This document shows, in pieces, positions 37,477 through 45,324 of a stretch of DNA of 45,324 nt; the stretch's first letter is position 1, and each line of letters begins with the position of its first letter. The DNA comes from Bacteroidota bacterium. GTDB taxonomy: Bacteria > Bacteroidota > Bacteroidia > NS11-12g > UBA9320. The notes below the pieces were generated by a model. It saw only the letters and a list, made by a program, of their open reading frames with translations, ran no database searches and had not been told where the DNA came from. Where the stretch lies: positions 1-45,324 of the forward strand of contig JAIBDD010000024.1 in NCBI GenBank assembly GCA_024679565.1, read 5' to 3'. Both the position numbers and the translations under genes were made by a program.

Positions 37477-39161
37477 TGAGAAAGAGTTTACTATTAAGCA
37501 CCTTTCTGATTATTGGTCTGATGGCCTTTGGCCAATCTGCTACGCGACTTTGGCAAACATCTGGTTTGACGTTTCCGCATGGTTTTCATCCATTTGAAGC
37601 GGATAAATCTGTGTTCTTCAATGCGCTTCATCCGAACAAAGGATACCAATTATATCAGTTAAAAGGAGGTCGCTTAATTCAAGTTAGTTCTTTTAAACAA
37701 AAACTGGAGAAAAAAGAAGAACCAGAGCTTATTCAAGGTGCGCAAACATCGCATTACGCTTGGTTTAACAACCAGCTTTACTTTTTTGCAGCAGGTAAAG
37801 GCGTTAAGTCTGGTTTGTATTCGTATAGCTTTGGTAAACCAAAGTTGATATACAACTGTACATCAATGTCTAACGGCTATTTACAGGGCAAAACGTTATC
37901 TACACAGGTTAGGGTTGCGGCTGGTGATAGTTTTCAGCTTCACCACATTATCATAGACAATTACCTGAAGGTTAGACGATATAAACTAGATCAAATAAAC
38001 ATCTGCTCAGACCTTGTCATTTCTAATGGTAAAAACTACGGTGTGATTGATGGTGTTTTAGGAGAGGTAGTTGTTTCGGAACAAAGTGTAGACTTTTATG
38101 CTGTCTCAAATGGCGATTATAGCCTAAATCATATACAGAGCCTTCGTGCTATAAAAAGTGGATTGGTTTTCATAGGTTATGAGGATGGGACACCTCATGT
38201 AAGTGCGCTAGACCGCAATGGCAAGATTTTAGACTATGATTATCCAGGTAATCGAATAGGCAACCAACTGCACTGCGAACCTTCAAACGATGAATCTGCT
38301 TTAGGGGCATATTTTGTGCTTCACAATGACGATGCCACAACACTAATGGAAATTAAAATTGGTAAAAAACCACGCCTTATTGAAGATCTGTCGGAAGGCA
38401 TGGACATTACAGGTTCGACGCTCTTAAAAAAGCAAATGGTCTTATCAATAGCAAATGGTTTTGAGTCCAATTTGTACCAAATCAATGGGGCCAGTTTGGT
38501 AAAGCAAGAAATACGATACATAGATCATCCGAATTACGTAACCCAGCTTAACGGAACACTGGCGTATGTAGCCAAAGAAAACAATCATGCTTACTTGTTT
38601 GCATCCAACCCTTTGCTGCCGCCAAAGGTAGAATCGAGTACCTTTTCAATATTTAATTTTTGGCAAAAAGGTCGTGAGGTTGGTATGGTTAATGCAAAAA
38701 GTCAAAACAAAAGAGGCCGTTTGCGGTATCGAATCATCTCTGGGAATGATGGAGATGTATTCAAAATTGATGCATCTACAGGTGTTATCCGCATAGACAA
38801 TGCACGAAACTTGCGCAAAAACAAAAGCGGAAGCTACAAAGTACGTGTTCAGGTGTCAGAAAAAAATAAAGGGAGCAGTATAGCGACCGTAAGTTTCACC
38901 GTAAATGAAGGAAGGCCTTTTAACCATTCCAATTTGCGTGAGACACTTATGTTTTTCCCAGACTTTTCAAAGGCAAATACACTAACAACAACAAAACTAC
39001 CAGACGGTGAAACTGTTCTGGTTTACGACATAAAATTTAAAATGGTTGACTTATTGTTTGTAGAAAATAACGCAATAAAGCTCCCATCATACCCTCCGGG
39101 TTTGTACATACTAAATGTACGCAACAAAGAGAATCTATATCAAAAAATTGAATTACAATAA
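37476..39161 (+). CDS. Secreted protein with cadherin-like module and T9SS type A-like C-terminus
   Basis: This 561-residue protein has a signal peptide (1-19, ending MAFGQ) and a beta-rich body that may be a degenerate propeller (repeats such as KSGLYSYSFGKPKLIYN). A cadherin-like module lies at about residues 405-475 (RYRIISGNDGDVFKIDASTG). The last 45 residues (LVYDIKFKMVDL, then PPGLYILNVRN) match the pattern of T9SS type A sorting domains: strand, LPxGLYIL, final basic strand. It is therefore probably surface-bound or secreted. No catalytic motif is seen. It sits between anmK and a dehydrogenase and overlaps each by one base (TAATG). Confidence 0.65.
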   Translation: MRKSLLLSTFLIIGLMAFGQSATRLWQTSGLTFPHGFHPFEADKSVFFNALHPNKGYQLYQLKGGRLIQVSSFKQKLEKKEEPELIQGAQTSHYAWFNNQLYFFAAGKGVKSGLYSYSFGKPKLIYNCTSMSNGYLQGKTLSTQVRVAAGDSFQLHHIIIDNYLKVRRYKLDQINICSDLVISNGKNYGVIDGVLGEVVVSEQSVDFYAVSNGDYSLNHIQSLRAIKSGLVFIGYEDGTPHVSALDRNGKILDYDYPGNRIGNQLHCEPSNDESALGAYFVLHNDDATTLMEIKIGKKPRLIEDLSEGMDITGSTLLKKQMVLSIANGFESNLYQINGASLVKQEIRYIDHPNYVTQLNGTLAYVAKENNHAYLFASNPLLPPKVESSTFSIFNFWQKGREVGMVNAKSQNKRGRLRYRIISGNDGDVFKIDASTGVIRIDNARNLRKNKSGSYKVRVQVSEKNKGSSIATVSFTVNEGRPFNHSNLRETLMFFPDFSKANTLTTTKLPDGETVLVYDIKFKMVDLLFVENNAIKLPSYPPGLYILNVRNKENLYQKIELQ

Positions 39162-40408
39162 TGGAAGATTTATTAAAGAAGTTTGAGAACAAAAAGCCGG
39201 AAATAATATTTGAATGGAATGATGATATTACTGACGCAAGAGGTTGGTTGGTTATTAATTCTTTAAAGAATGGATCGGCAGGCGGAGGAACTCGAATGCG
39301 TATTGGCTTAGACCAACGCGAAGTAGAATCACTAGCCAAAACGATGGAAATTAAATTTTCAGTTAGTGGTCCTTCAATCGGAGGAGCAAAATCAGGAATT
39401 AATTTTGACCCAACTGATCCACGCAAACAGGGTGTGCTAGAACGCTGGTACGCCGCTATAGCGCCTTTGTTAAAAACGTATTATGGTACAGGGGGCGATA
39501 TGAATGTAGATCAAAACCACGAAGTAATTCCAATCCTTGCCAAACATGGTATTCTTCACCCACAACAAGGAACTGTAAATGGTCACTTCAAAGACTATTC
39601 AGCTGAAGAAAAATTGCAAGCCGTTGAACGATTGCGTACCGGTATTTTGTTAGAAATGAAAGACGAGCGTTTTACGCCTTCATTAGAACAAAAATATACC
39701 ATTGGTGACCTAGCTACTGGTTGGGGCGTAGCTGAAGCTGTAAGACATTATTATGGCATCTGGGGTGGCATGATGAACCACAAACGAGCGATTATTCAAG
39801 GATGGGGTAACGTAGCGGCTGCTGCAGCTTTTTACCTTGCTAAAAACGGTGTTGCCGTTGTTGGTATAATTGATAAAAACGGCGGGTTAATAAATGAAAA
39901 AGGATTTACACTTGACGAAATCACCGACCTCTTTATTAACCGCGACGGTAATAAATTGAAAGCCGACAATATGTTGTCGTTTGAAGAAGTAAACGAACGT
40001 ATTTGGAAGCTTAAATCTGAAATATTTATTCCTGGTGCTGGATCACGATTGGTGACCGAGCAAAATGTTCAAGACATGATTGACGGCGGTATGGAGGTAA
40101 TTTCTTGTGGTGCGAATGTTCCGTTTGCCGACAAGGAAATCTTTATGGGTCCTATATCTAAACTAGCAGATGACAACATTGCTGTAATTCCTGATTTCAT
40201 TGCGAATTGCGGGATGGCTCGTGTATTTGCCTACCTACAAACTAGGGATTGTATTGTTAAAGATGTAAACATCCTATTAGACGCCTCTGAAATTATTGAA
40301 AGAGCTATGATCAAGGTTCATCAATTCAATAATAAGCCAACAGGTATTAGTGCGAAGGCACTTGAACTTAGCATCATGACCGTGATGAAAGGTGAGGCAA
40401 CTGCCTAA
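39161..40408 (+). CDS. Glu/Leu/Phe/Val dehydrogenase
   Basis: This 415-residue NAD(P)-dependent amino-acid dehydrogenase has the catalytic region SIGGAKSGINFDP near residues 71-83, GTGGDMNVDQNHEV, and the coenzyme motif GWGNVAAAAAFYLAKNG. It ends with FIANCGMARVFAYL. Whether it acts on glutamate or on branched-chain amino acids cannot be told by eye. The ATG overlaps the upstream TAA. The S41 protease follows after 9 bases. Confidence 0.85.
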   Translation: MEDLLKKFENKKPEIIFEWNDDITDARGWLVINSLKNGSAGGGTRMRIGLDQREVESLAKTMEIKFSVSGPSIGGAKSGINFDPTDPRKQGVLERWYAAIAPLLKTYYGTGGDMNVDQNHEVIPILAKHGILHPQQGTVNGHFKDYSAEEKLQAVERLRTGILLEMKDERFTPSLEQKYTIGDLATGWGVAEAVRHYYGIWGGMMNHKRAIIQGWGNVAAAAAFYLAKNGVAVVGIIDKNGGLINEKGFTLDEITDLFINRDGNKLKADNMLSFEEVNERIWKLKSEIFIPGAGSRLVTEQNVQDMIDGGMEVISCGANVPFADKEIFMGPISKLADDNIAVIPDFIANCGMARVFAYLQTRDCIVKDVNILLDASEIIERAMIKVHQFNNKPTGISAKALELSIMTVMKGEATA

Positions 40409-40417
40409 ACCGACATA

Positions 40418-41893
40418 TTGAAAAGAAACGCATCATACGAACCTCTGGTTTATGCCATTCTGATTTGTACAGGGATTGTCTTTGGCCTTTTCTGGAACAA
40501 GTTGGTGCATAAAGACGCCCTCAATGCAGATACCAAAATTGAGCAGGTAATTGGGCTGGTTGAAAGTGAATATGTCGATTCTGTTTCGCAGTCCGAAATT
40601 GAAGAGAAGGCCATTCGTGAGCTGCTCTCTTCTTTTGATCCACACTCGGTGTATATACCTTATCAATACGTCGAAACGGCTAGTCAAGACCTCAAAGGTG
40701 GGTTTGACGGTATTGGGATAGAATTTTTCATGCATAACGACACCCCTAACGTGGTTCGTGTGCTGAAAGACGGTCCTGCAAAAAGTGCTGGGATACAACC
40801 TGGTGATCGAATTCTTTTAGTTGATACGCTGTCGTTAATCGGATTATCCAATTCAGAAATTATTGACGCAATCAAGGGACGTAAAAACACGTCATTTGTT
40901 GGAACCATATTTCGACCATTTACTGGAAAAACGATTGAGCAAACCATTGAACGTGGCACGGTCAAAACGCCAAGTGTTTATGCCAGTTTAATAGATGAGC
41001 AAACCATCTATGTTAAAATTGAGCACTTTGCAGAAAAAACCCATACTGAATTTGTCTCTCAAGTTAAGAAGCTACTAAAGGGTAAAGACATCAAATATGT
41101 AGTGCTTGACTTAAGAAATAATCCTGGCGGATACTTACAAACAGCCATTAGCCTTTTAAATGAGTTTGTTGACGGCAATGATATGTTGGCCTATACCCAA
41201 TCAAAATCAGGCAAACGACGTGAATATAAAGCAACCAAAGGAGGTCTTTGTGCAGATATGGAATTGGCTTGTTTAGTTAATAATCGATCCGCGTCAGCAA
41301 GTGAAATAGTGTCTGGAGCTATTCAAGACCTGGATCGTGGCGTAGTTTTAGGGAGTCGAACATATGGAAAAGGGCTTGTCCAAGAGACGTTTCAGCTGAC
41401 GGATGGGTCTCAGATAAGGCTCACTGTTTCGCGTTATTACATACCTTCAGGACGATCTATACAAAAACCGTATGACGACGAAGGTTACCAAGAACTTGAC
41501 TCTCAAGCGTTAAAAAAAGTCGGAATTCAGTATGAAACCAAAAATGGCCGGTTTGTAAAAAGCGAAGGCGGTATTACACCTGATATTTCACTGCCTATCG
41601 AAACGTATGAGAATTATATAAAAACCAGTGAATATGCGGCACAACTGATTGACAGTCATGTCGAAAATTGGTTGGAATTGACCCCAGAAGCGTGGTCGGA
41701 AAGTAAGGAAGTAAGTGCTCAAATATCACAATCGCTTCAAGATTCAACGCATTACTATCAAACCGTTAAGCACCGCCTAGTGTATCAACTATATGGGATA
41801 GAAGTAGCTTACGCACAAAACGCATATACAGATAAAAGCATACTACGCGCCGTTACAGAATTACGCGAACCAACGGTTCTACTCAATCCCTAA
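40418..41893 (+). CDS. S41 family C-terminal processing peptidase
   Basis: The 491-residue protease has an N-terminal membrane anchor (residues 10-26, VYAILICTGIVFGLFW) and a PDZ domain (about 80-165, GIGIEFFMHND and AGIQPGDRILLVD). The S41 catalytic domain has the Ser in NRSASASEIVSGAI near residue 293 and the Lys in SRTYGKGLVQETF near 317. The start is TTG at 40418, because no ATG is near and this codon gives the membrane anchor. Such CtpA-like enzymes trim or degrade periplasmic proteins from the C-terminus. It is last in the anmK operon. Its final 15 bases overlap the convergent small lipoprotein gene. Confidence 0.9.
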   Translation: MKRNASYEPLVYAILICTGIVFGLFWNKLVHKDALNADTKIEQVIGLVESEYVDSVSQSEIEEKAIRELLSSFDPHSVYIPYQYVETASQDLKGGFDGIGIEFFMHNDTPNVVRVLKDGPAKSAGIQPGDRILLVDTLSLIGLSNSEIIDAIKGRKNTSFVGTIFRPFTGKTIEQTIERGTVKTPSVYASLIDEQTIYVKIEHFAEKTHTEFVSQVKKLLKGKDIKYVVLDLRNNPGGYLQTAISLLNEFVDGNDMLAYTQSKSGKRREYKATKGGLCADMELACLVNNRSASASEIVSGAIQDLDRGVVLGSRTYGKGLVQETFQLTDGSQIRLTVSRYYIPSGRSIQKPYDDEGYQELDSQALKKVGIQYETKNGRFVKSEGGITPDISLPIETYENYIKTSEYAAQLIDSHVENWLELTPEAWSESKEVSAQISQSLQDSTHYYQTVKHRLVYQLYGIEVAYAQNAYTDKSILRAVTELREPTVLLNP

Positions 41894-42079
41894 TTCTTTT
41901 TTTACGGAATCCATGCGTTCCTGATCCGTTTTTAATTGGTCGTCCACATCTTCCATTTTAATTTCTTTGTCTGCTGAGACTTCCGTTTGAGCTTCCTCTT
42001 CGGTTTTTTGAGGTGTTGAGGAGCATGCCACATACAACGCACTGGCAACTACCATCGATAACAAATACTTTACTTTCAT
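41879..42079 (-). CDS. Small lipoprotein
   Basis: The 66-residue protein starts at ATG 42079 (MKVKYLLSMVVASALYVACS) with a lipoprotein signal ending YVAC (Cys19). The mature part is acidic, with no motif I know (TEEEAQTEVSADKEIKMED). A longer frame from 42094 adds five residues and is not needed. It overlaps the 3' end of the S41 protease gene and is preceded by the terminator of the neighbouring small lipoprotein. Function is unknown. Confidence 0.6.
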   Translation of the reverse strand: MKVKYLLSMVVASALYVACSSTPQKTEEEAQTEVSADKEIKMEDVDDQLKTDQERMDSVKKELGIE

Positions 42080-42094
42080 TTCCCGAAATTGCAC

Positions 42095-42122
42095 AAAAAA
42101 AAGGTGTAGTAAACTACACCTT
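42095..42122 (-). terminator. Intrinsic terminator of the acidic lipoprotein gene
   Basis: AAGGTGTAGT and ACTACACCTT form a near-perfect hairpin (42101-42122). On the minus strand a run of Ts follows. It lies 22 bases past the 98-residue gene. Confidence 0.85.
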
Positions 42123-42144
42123 TCAATAATTAATTCTTTTAGGA

Positions 42145-42441
42145 TTAGTGACCTGCTCCTTCAGCAGCATCTTTCATGTCTTCAACGCCATCTTTAACGT
42201 CTTCGATCATTTCTTCTCCTTCAGCTTTCATTTCGTCAGCTGCTTTTCCAGCTTCTTCCATTGTTCCTTCTGCTGCGTCCTTCATGTCACCAGCTGCTTC
42301 TTCCATTTTGTCGGCTGCACTTTGGTCTTCAGCACTTGCTTCTGTTTCTGCTGATTTGTCCTCTTCAGTTGTTGCTGCGTTGTTGCAAGCTACAAACGTG
42401 AAAAGAGTAACGATTGCTAATAAAGATAATACTTTTTTCAT
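42145..42441 (-). CDS. Small acidic lipoprotein with amphipathic repeats
   Basis: This 98-residue protein has a lipoprotein signal ending TFVAC (Cys19). Its mature part has Ala, Glu, Asp, Lys and Met as nearly the only residues. DMKDAAEG occurs twice (52-59 and 88-95) within a helical repeat like that of YtxH, LEA or apolipoprotein-type proteins. It probably forms a long helix at the membrane surface. It has its own promoter element and terminator. Function is unknown. Confidence 0.65.
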   Translation of the reverse strand: MKKVLSLLAIVTLFTFVACNNAATTEEDKSAETEASAEDQSAADKMEEAAGDMKDAAEGTMEEAGKAADEMKAEGEEMIEDVKDGVEDMKDAAEGAGH

Positions 42442-42475
42442 TTTTCGAATTTTTAGGTACTTTTAAAATAGTAGA

Positions 42476-42483
42476 CAAATATA
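42476..42483 (-). promoter_or_regulatory. Promoter -7 element of the acidic lipoprotein
   Basis: On the minus strand this reads TATATTTG, an exact TAnnTTTG match, 34 bases before the ATG at 42441. Confidence 0.45.
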
Positions 42484-42514
42484 AAAAAATGAACGAATTA
42501 AAACAGTTGCATAA

Positions 42515-43819
42515 TTATTTTTTTCTAAAAAAGATACTTATCGGAACACCAGTAAAATCGAAGTGTTCACGCAGTTGATTCTCGATAAATCTCTTGTAAG
42601 AATCTCCAACATATTGAGGCAAATTACAGAAAAAGGCGAAGCTCATTTTTCGCGTTTTAATTTGCGTCACATACTTTATTTTAATGTATTTCCCTTTCTT
42701 CGATGGAGGCGGTGTTTCGTTGATTATTTCAAGCATCACATCATTAAGTTTTGATGTCGAAATGTGTTTTTGTGTGTTCTTATATACAGTGATGGCGGTC
42801 TCTACAGCCTTAAACACACGTTGCTTGGTTAATGCTGAAACAAAGATGATTGGCACATCTGTAAACGGTGCAATCTTCTCATGGATTTCTTCAATATAGA
42901 ATTTTGTCGACTTATGATCCTTCTCAACCAAATCCCATTTATTAACCAAAATCACAATTCCTTTTCCGTTCTTGGCTGCCAGGCTAAATAGGTTCACATC
43001 CTGAGATTCCAACCCAATTGTCGCATCGATAATCAGCAATACAACGTCACTAGACTCAATAGCTTTAATACTACGCATAACGCTATAAAACTCAACATTG
43101 TCCATTGTTTTACCCTTCTTGCGCACTCCCGCGGTGTCAACCAAGGTAAAATCCATGCCGTATGCAGAATAACGTGTGTCAATGGTGTCTCTTGTAGTTC
43201 CAGCGATGTCTGTAACAATATTTCTTTCTTCACCCAATAAGACGTTACACAATGAACTTTTCCCAACGTTTGGTCTTCCAATAAGCGATAAACGAGGTAA
43301 TTCATTTTCGTCTTGCTCTATCTCAGGTGGTAACAACTCCAAGATAGCATCCATAAGTTCACCGGTTCCGCTTCCTGATATGGAAGAAAGTGGGTAGATG
43401 TTTTCATATCCAAGGCTGTAAAATACGTTCGACATTATCAAACGTTCGTTATTGTCAACTTTGTTCACTGCCAACAAAACAGGTTTTTTTGTCTTCCGTA
43501 AAAAACGCGCAAAGCTTTCATCTAAATCGGTAATGTCAGTGGTAACATCTACCATAAAAATGAGCACATCAGCTTCAGAAATAGCGATTTCAACCTGATC
43601 TCGAATAGACTTTTCGAAAACGTCGTTCGAGTTTACGACATACCCACCTGTATCAATAATGGTGAATTCACGATTTCCCCAATCTGTAGTTCCATAATGA
43701 CGATCACGTGTAACACCAGATGAATCATCAACAATTGCTTTACGTTCACCTTGTAAGCGGTTAAAAATTGTTGACTTGCCAACGTTTGGTCTTCCTACTA
43801 TAGCTACAATTCCAGACAT
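42515..43819 (-). CDS. der: Ribosome biogenesis GTPase Der (EngA)
   Basis: The 434-residue protein has two tandem GTPase domains, each with a P-loop (GRPNVGKST at residues 8-16 and GRPNVGKSS near 181) and DTGG or DTAG switch motifs. NKVD and NKWD guanine-specificity motifs are present. A C-terminal KH-like domain begins near residue 350. It helps assemble the 50S ribosomal subunit. It lies 56 bases downstream of era on the same strand, the usual Bacteroidota pairing. Confidence 0.95.
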   Translation of the reverse strand: MSGIVAIVGRPNVGKSTIFNRLQGERKAIVDDSSGVTRDRHYGTTDWGNREFTIIDTGGYVVNSNDVFEKSIRDQVEIAISEADVLIFMVDVTTDITDLDESFARFLRKTKKPVLLAVNKVDNNERLIMSNVFYSLGYENIYPLSSISGSGTGELMDAILELLPPEIEQDENELPRLSLIGRPNVGKSSLCNVLLGEERNIVTDIAGTTRDTIDTRYSAYGMDFTLVDTAGVRKKGKTMDNVEFYSVMRSIKAIESSDVVLLIIDATIGLESQDVNLFSLAAKNGKGIVILVNKWDLVEKDHKSTKFYIEEIHEKIAPFTDVPIIFVSALTKQRVFKAVETAITVYKNTQKHISTSKLNDVMLEIINETPPPSKKGKYIKIKYVTQIKTRKMSFAFFCNLPQYVGDSYKRFIENQLREHFDFTGVPISIFFRKK

Positions 43820-43875
43820 ATTTGTATTTGTTGTTCAGCGTATTTCGAGAATAACGAAACCGCTACTGTGTAATT

Positions 43876-44763
43876 TTAATTGTTTTTGTACCCGAATCTC
43901 CGCAACTGCGTATCGTTATCGCGCCACTTTTCACGTACCTTAACGAAGAGTTCTAAAAACACCTTTTGGTCCAGAAATTTCTCCATATCTCTGCGTGCTT
44001 CGGTACCAATTCTTTTTAACCCTAAACCGCGTTTCCCAATAATGATGACCTTTTGAGAATCTCGTTCACAATAGATTATCGCTGAAATTTTGATTAACGT
44101 TTTCTTTTGTTTGAACTCATCAACAACCACCTCAATACTATAAGGAATTTCTTGTTGATAATGCGTCAGCAGCTTTTCCCTAATCATTTCTGCGCAAAAG
44201 AATCGCTCATTACGATCTGTTAACTGATCTTCTGGATAATAAGGCGGGTGTACAGGACAATAATCGTATAGCATCCCAAGTAACCCTTGAACATTGAACC
44301 CACGCAGCGCAGATAAAATGATGGTTTCGTCAGACTTTATTTTCGCCTGAAACTCGTCCATCACTTCTTTTACCATGTCTTGATCAGACTCATCAATTTT
44401 ATTAAGCGCCAAAATTTTAGGGCAATCCGTTTTGTTAATTTGTTCGATAACATCGTCGTGCAACTTTGGACTCGTCATATCAATAAGTACAACTAAAACG
44501 TCCGCGTCGTTGATGCTTTCTTTAACGGCCACCATCATGGCTTCCTGAAGCTTGTAAGCCGGGTTAATAATTCCTGGCGTATCAGAGAAAACCATTTGAC
44601 AATCATCCTGATTGTGAATTCCAATAATGCGATGCCGTGTTGTTTGGGCTTTCGAATTAGTGATGGCTAATTTTTGACCCAAAATGGCATTCAATAACGT
44701 AGACTTACCTGCGTTAGGTTTGCCTATTATACTAATGAAGCCGGCTTTTTTGATGTCTGACAT
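43876..44763 (-). CDS. era: GTPase Era
   Basis: The 295-residue GTPase binds 16S rRNA and helps 30S maturation. It has the P-loop GKPNAGKST (about 13-21), DTPG, NKID and the C-terminal KH domain with VIIIGKRGLGLKRIGTEAR. I use the ATG at 44763 (MSDIKKAGF); an upstream extension to 44847 crosses the likely promoter (GACCTTTG on the minus strand, 44770-44777). It heads an operon with der. Confidence 0.95.
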   Translation of the reverse strand: MSDIKKAGFISIIGKPNAGKSTLLNAILGQKLAITNSKAQTTRHRIIGIHNQDDCQMVFSDTPGIINPAYKLQEAMMVAVKESINDADVLVVLIDMTSPKLHDDVIEQINKTDCPKILALNKIDESDQDMVKEVMDEFQAKIKSDETIILSALRGFNVQGLLGMLYDYCPVHPPYYPEDQLTDRNERFFCAEMIREKLLTHYQQEIPYSIEVVVDEFKQKKTLIKISAIIYCERDSQKVIIIGKRGLGLKRIGTEARRDMEKFLDQKVFLELFVKVREKWRDNDTQLRRFGYKNN

Positions 44764-44851
44764 TAAGTGCAAAGGTCGTTTAATTTTTGTTCTAGAAATC
44801 ACAATCCTAAAACAAAAAGAAAAAAGGTCTGGATTTATTAAAATCACGACT

Positions 44852-44859
44852 TATCTTTG
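44852..44859 (+). promoter_or_regulatory. Promoter -7 element of the initiator tRNA
   Basis: TATCTTTG matches TAnnTTTG exactly, 57 bases before the tRNA gene. The same 12-mer acttatctttgc occurs at the purM promoter (31815-31826). Confidence 0.45.
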
Positions 44860-44916
44860 CAGCCCTAAAAAACGCGAGAATAACGACTATAATACGTGAG
44901 TCGAGAAAGAATAAAT

Positions 44917-44988
<72 letters not shown>

Positions 44989-44992
44989 CAAC

Positions 44993-45019
44993 AACCCTCA
45001 GGTAACTGGGGGTTTTTTT
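44993..45019 (+). terminator. Intrinsic terminator after tRNA-fMet
   Basis: AACCCTCA and TGGGGGTT pair (one T-G) around a 6-base loop, followed by seven Ts ending at 45019. Confidence 0.85.
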
Positions 45020-45065
45020 ATGCCTAATATTATAGCTGACTTGTGTTTTCCTACCCAAAACTAAC

Positions 45066-45093
45066 AAAACTGTCAGTAAAACTGTCAGTAAAA
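45066..45093. repeat. Two-copy 12-bp tandem repeat
   Basis: AAAACTGTCAGT occurs twice in direct succession (45066-45077, 45078-45089), then AAAA. The core ACTG-T-CAGT is itself a dyad, so it may be a binding site or recombination-related repeat. No integrase gene is in the window. Confidence 0.6.
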
Positions 45094-45235
45094 AGCCAAA
45101 AAAGTCAGATTATTATTCAGCTTTAACACCCCCCCTAACCCTTATAAATATCACTTTCCTATTTGGGGTGGGCATTGCAAAACTGTACGTCTTCAGCGAA
45201 AGTTGAACTTTTTGGGCTAAAAGTTAAGAGAGAGT

Positions 45236-45322
45236 TCATGCTAATTTAGGTTTAAATTTTGATACTGTTTTTTTCTTGCTTTTAGGGTTCTGGATTTTGT
45301 GGCTCTTCGCCGTTTCAATTTG
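45236..45322 (-). CDS. Possible C-terminal tail of a gene beyond the window
   Basis: An open frame enters from the right edge and ends at TGA (complement of 45236-45238). It encodes 28 residues, mostly Lys, Ser and Pro (PKSKKKTVSKFKPKLA at the end). Such basic tails occur in many DNA- or RNA-binding proteins and in some transposases. The fragment is too short to name and may be chance. Confidence 0.2.
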   Translation of the reverse strand, partial: QIETAKSHKIQNPKSKKKTVSKFKPKLA

Positions 45323-45324
45323 GA

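Larger units (their letters stand above)
45020..45324. other. Mostly non-coding stretch after the tRNA
   Basis: About 300 bases without a complete gene. It holds the 12-bp tandem repeat at 45066-45093, a run of seven Cs near 45130, a small palindrome AAAGTT-G-AACTTT at about 45200-45212, and at the right edge a lysine-rich open frame on the minus strand. I see no other gene, promoter or RNA in it. Confidence 0.5.

Noticed and set aside
42148-42466. Ser/Ala- and Phe/Ser-rich plus-strand frames opposite the acidic lipoprotein
   Set aside because: They are the mirror of the repeated Glu/Asp/Ala codons; the minus-strand gene has a lipoprotein signal, promoter and terminator.
44764-44847. N-terminal extension of era
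   Set aside because: Adds 28 residues not found in Era and crosses the likely promoter.

Overview
The window looks like an ordinary chromosomal stretch of a member of the Bacteroidota, probably Flavobacteriia-like. The evidence is moderately AT-rich DNA, little sign of purine-rich ribosome binding sites, promoters of the TAnnTTTG type, a type III glutamine synthetase, and many type IX secretion (T9SS) and gliding-related genes (PorV/PorQ-like barrel, PorP/SprF, PorE-like OmpA protein, CHU_C-type and type A-like sorting domains). The species cannot be named from sequence alone. No phage, CRISPR array or complete insertion sequence is visible. The only hint of mobile DNA is at the right edge, beyond an initiator tRNA gene.

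Layout. 1-5550: a 2-keto-4-pentenoate hydratase (-), a PorV/PorQ-family barrel with an NHL-repeat lipoprotein (+), then menE and a Tat-exported class V aminotransferase-like protein, translationally coupled on the minus strand. 5676-10831: a tightly packed plus-strand operon for periplasmic protein folding (three PpiC/SurA-type proteins) ending in a MoxR ATPase. 10832-11118: a non-coding gap that holds a decayed GAF-domain N-terminus. 11090-15944: a minus-strand T9SS pair, a PorP/SprF-SPOR fusion and a 1160-residue secreted CHU_C protein. 16092-19528: dapA, a DUF6913-like gene and ligA overlapping in one operon (-). 19595-21572: two heme-motif lipoproteins and a DUF5777-like outer-membrane barrel (-). 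21695-25554: a lipoprotein with a caspase-like His/Cys arrangement (-), a DUF6029-like barrel and lhgO (+).

25610-34065 (+): prfA, type III glutamine synthetase, a PorE-like protein, purM and rlmN, with two clear intrinsic terminators. 34079-36193 (-): an SDR-type L-threonine dehydrogenase and a family 4 glycosyltransferase. 36388-41893 (+): anmK, a secreted T9SS cargo-like protein, a Glu/Leu-type dehydrogenase and a CtpA-type S41 protease in one compact operon. 41879-42441 (-): two tiny lipoproteins separated by a terminator. 42515-44763 (-): the era-der operon. 44917-44988: initiator tRNA with a terminator. 45020-45324: mostly non-coding DNA with 12-bp tandem repeats and a possible C-terminal tail of a gene that lies outside the window.

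How it fits together: much of the window serves the cell envelope. SurA/PpiC chaperones fold outer-membrane barrels, PorE- and PorP-like proteins hold the T9SS to peptidoglycan, and CHU_C or type A proteins are its cargo. The most unusual items are the PorP-SPOR fusion, a degenerate retropepsin-like tail on the PorE-like protein, the three-module cytochrome/DUF5777 operon with one CX4CH motif, the putative clan CD lipoprotein, the GAF remnant, and several promoters so close to start codons that their mRNAs must have very short or no leaders. I did not find a clear, wholly new multi-gene system.
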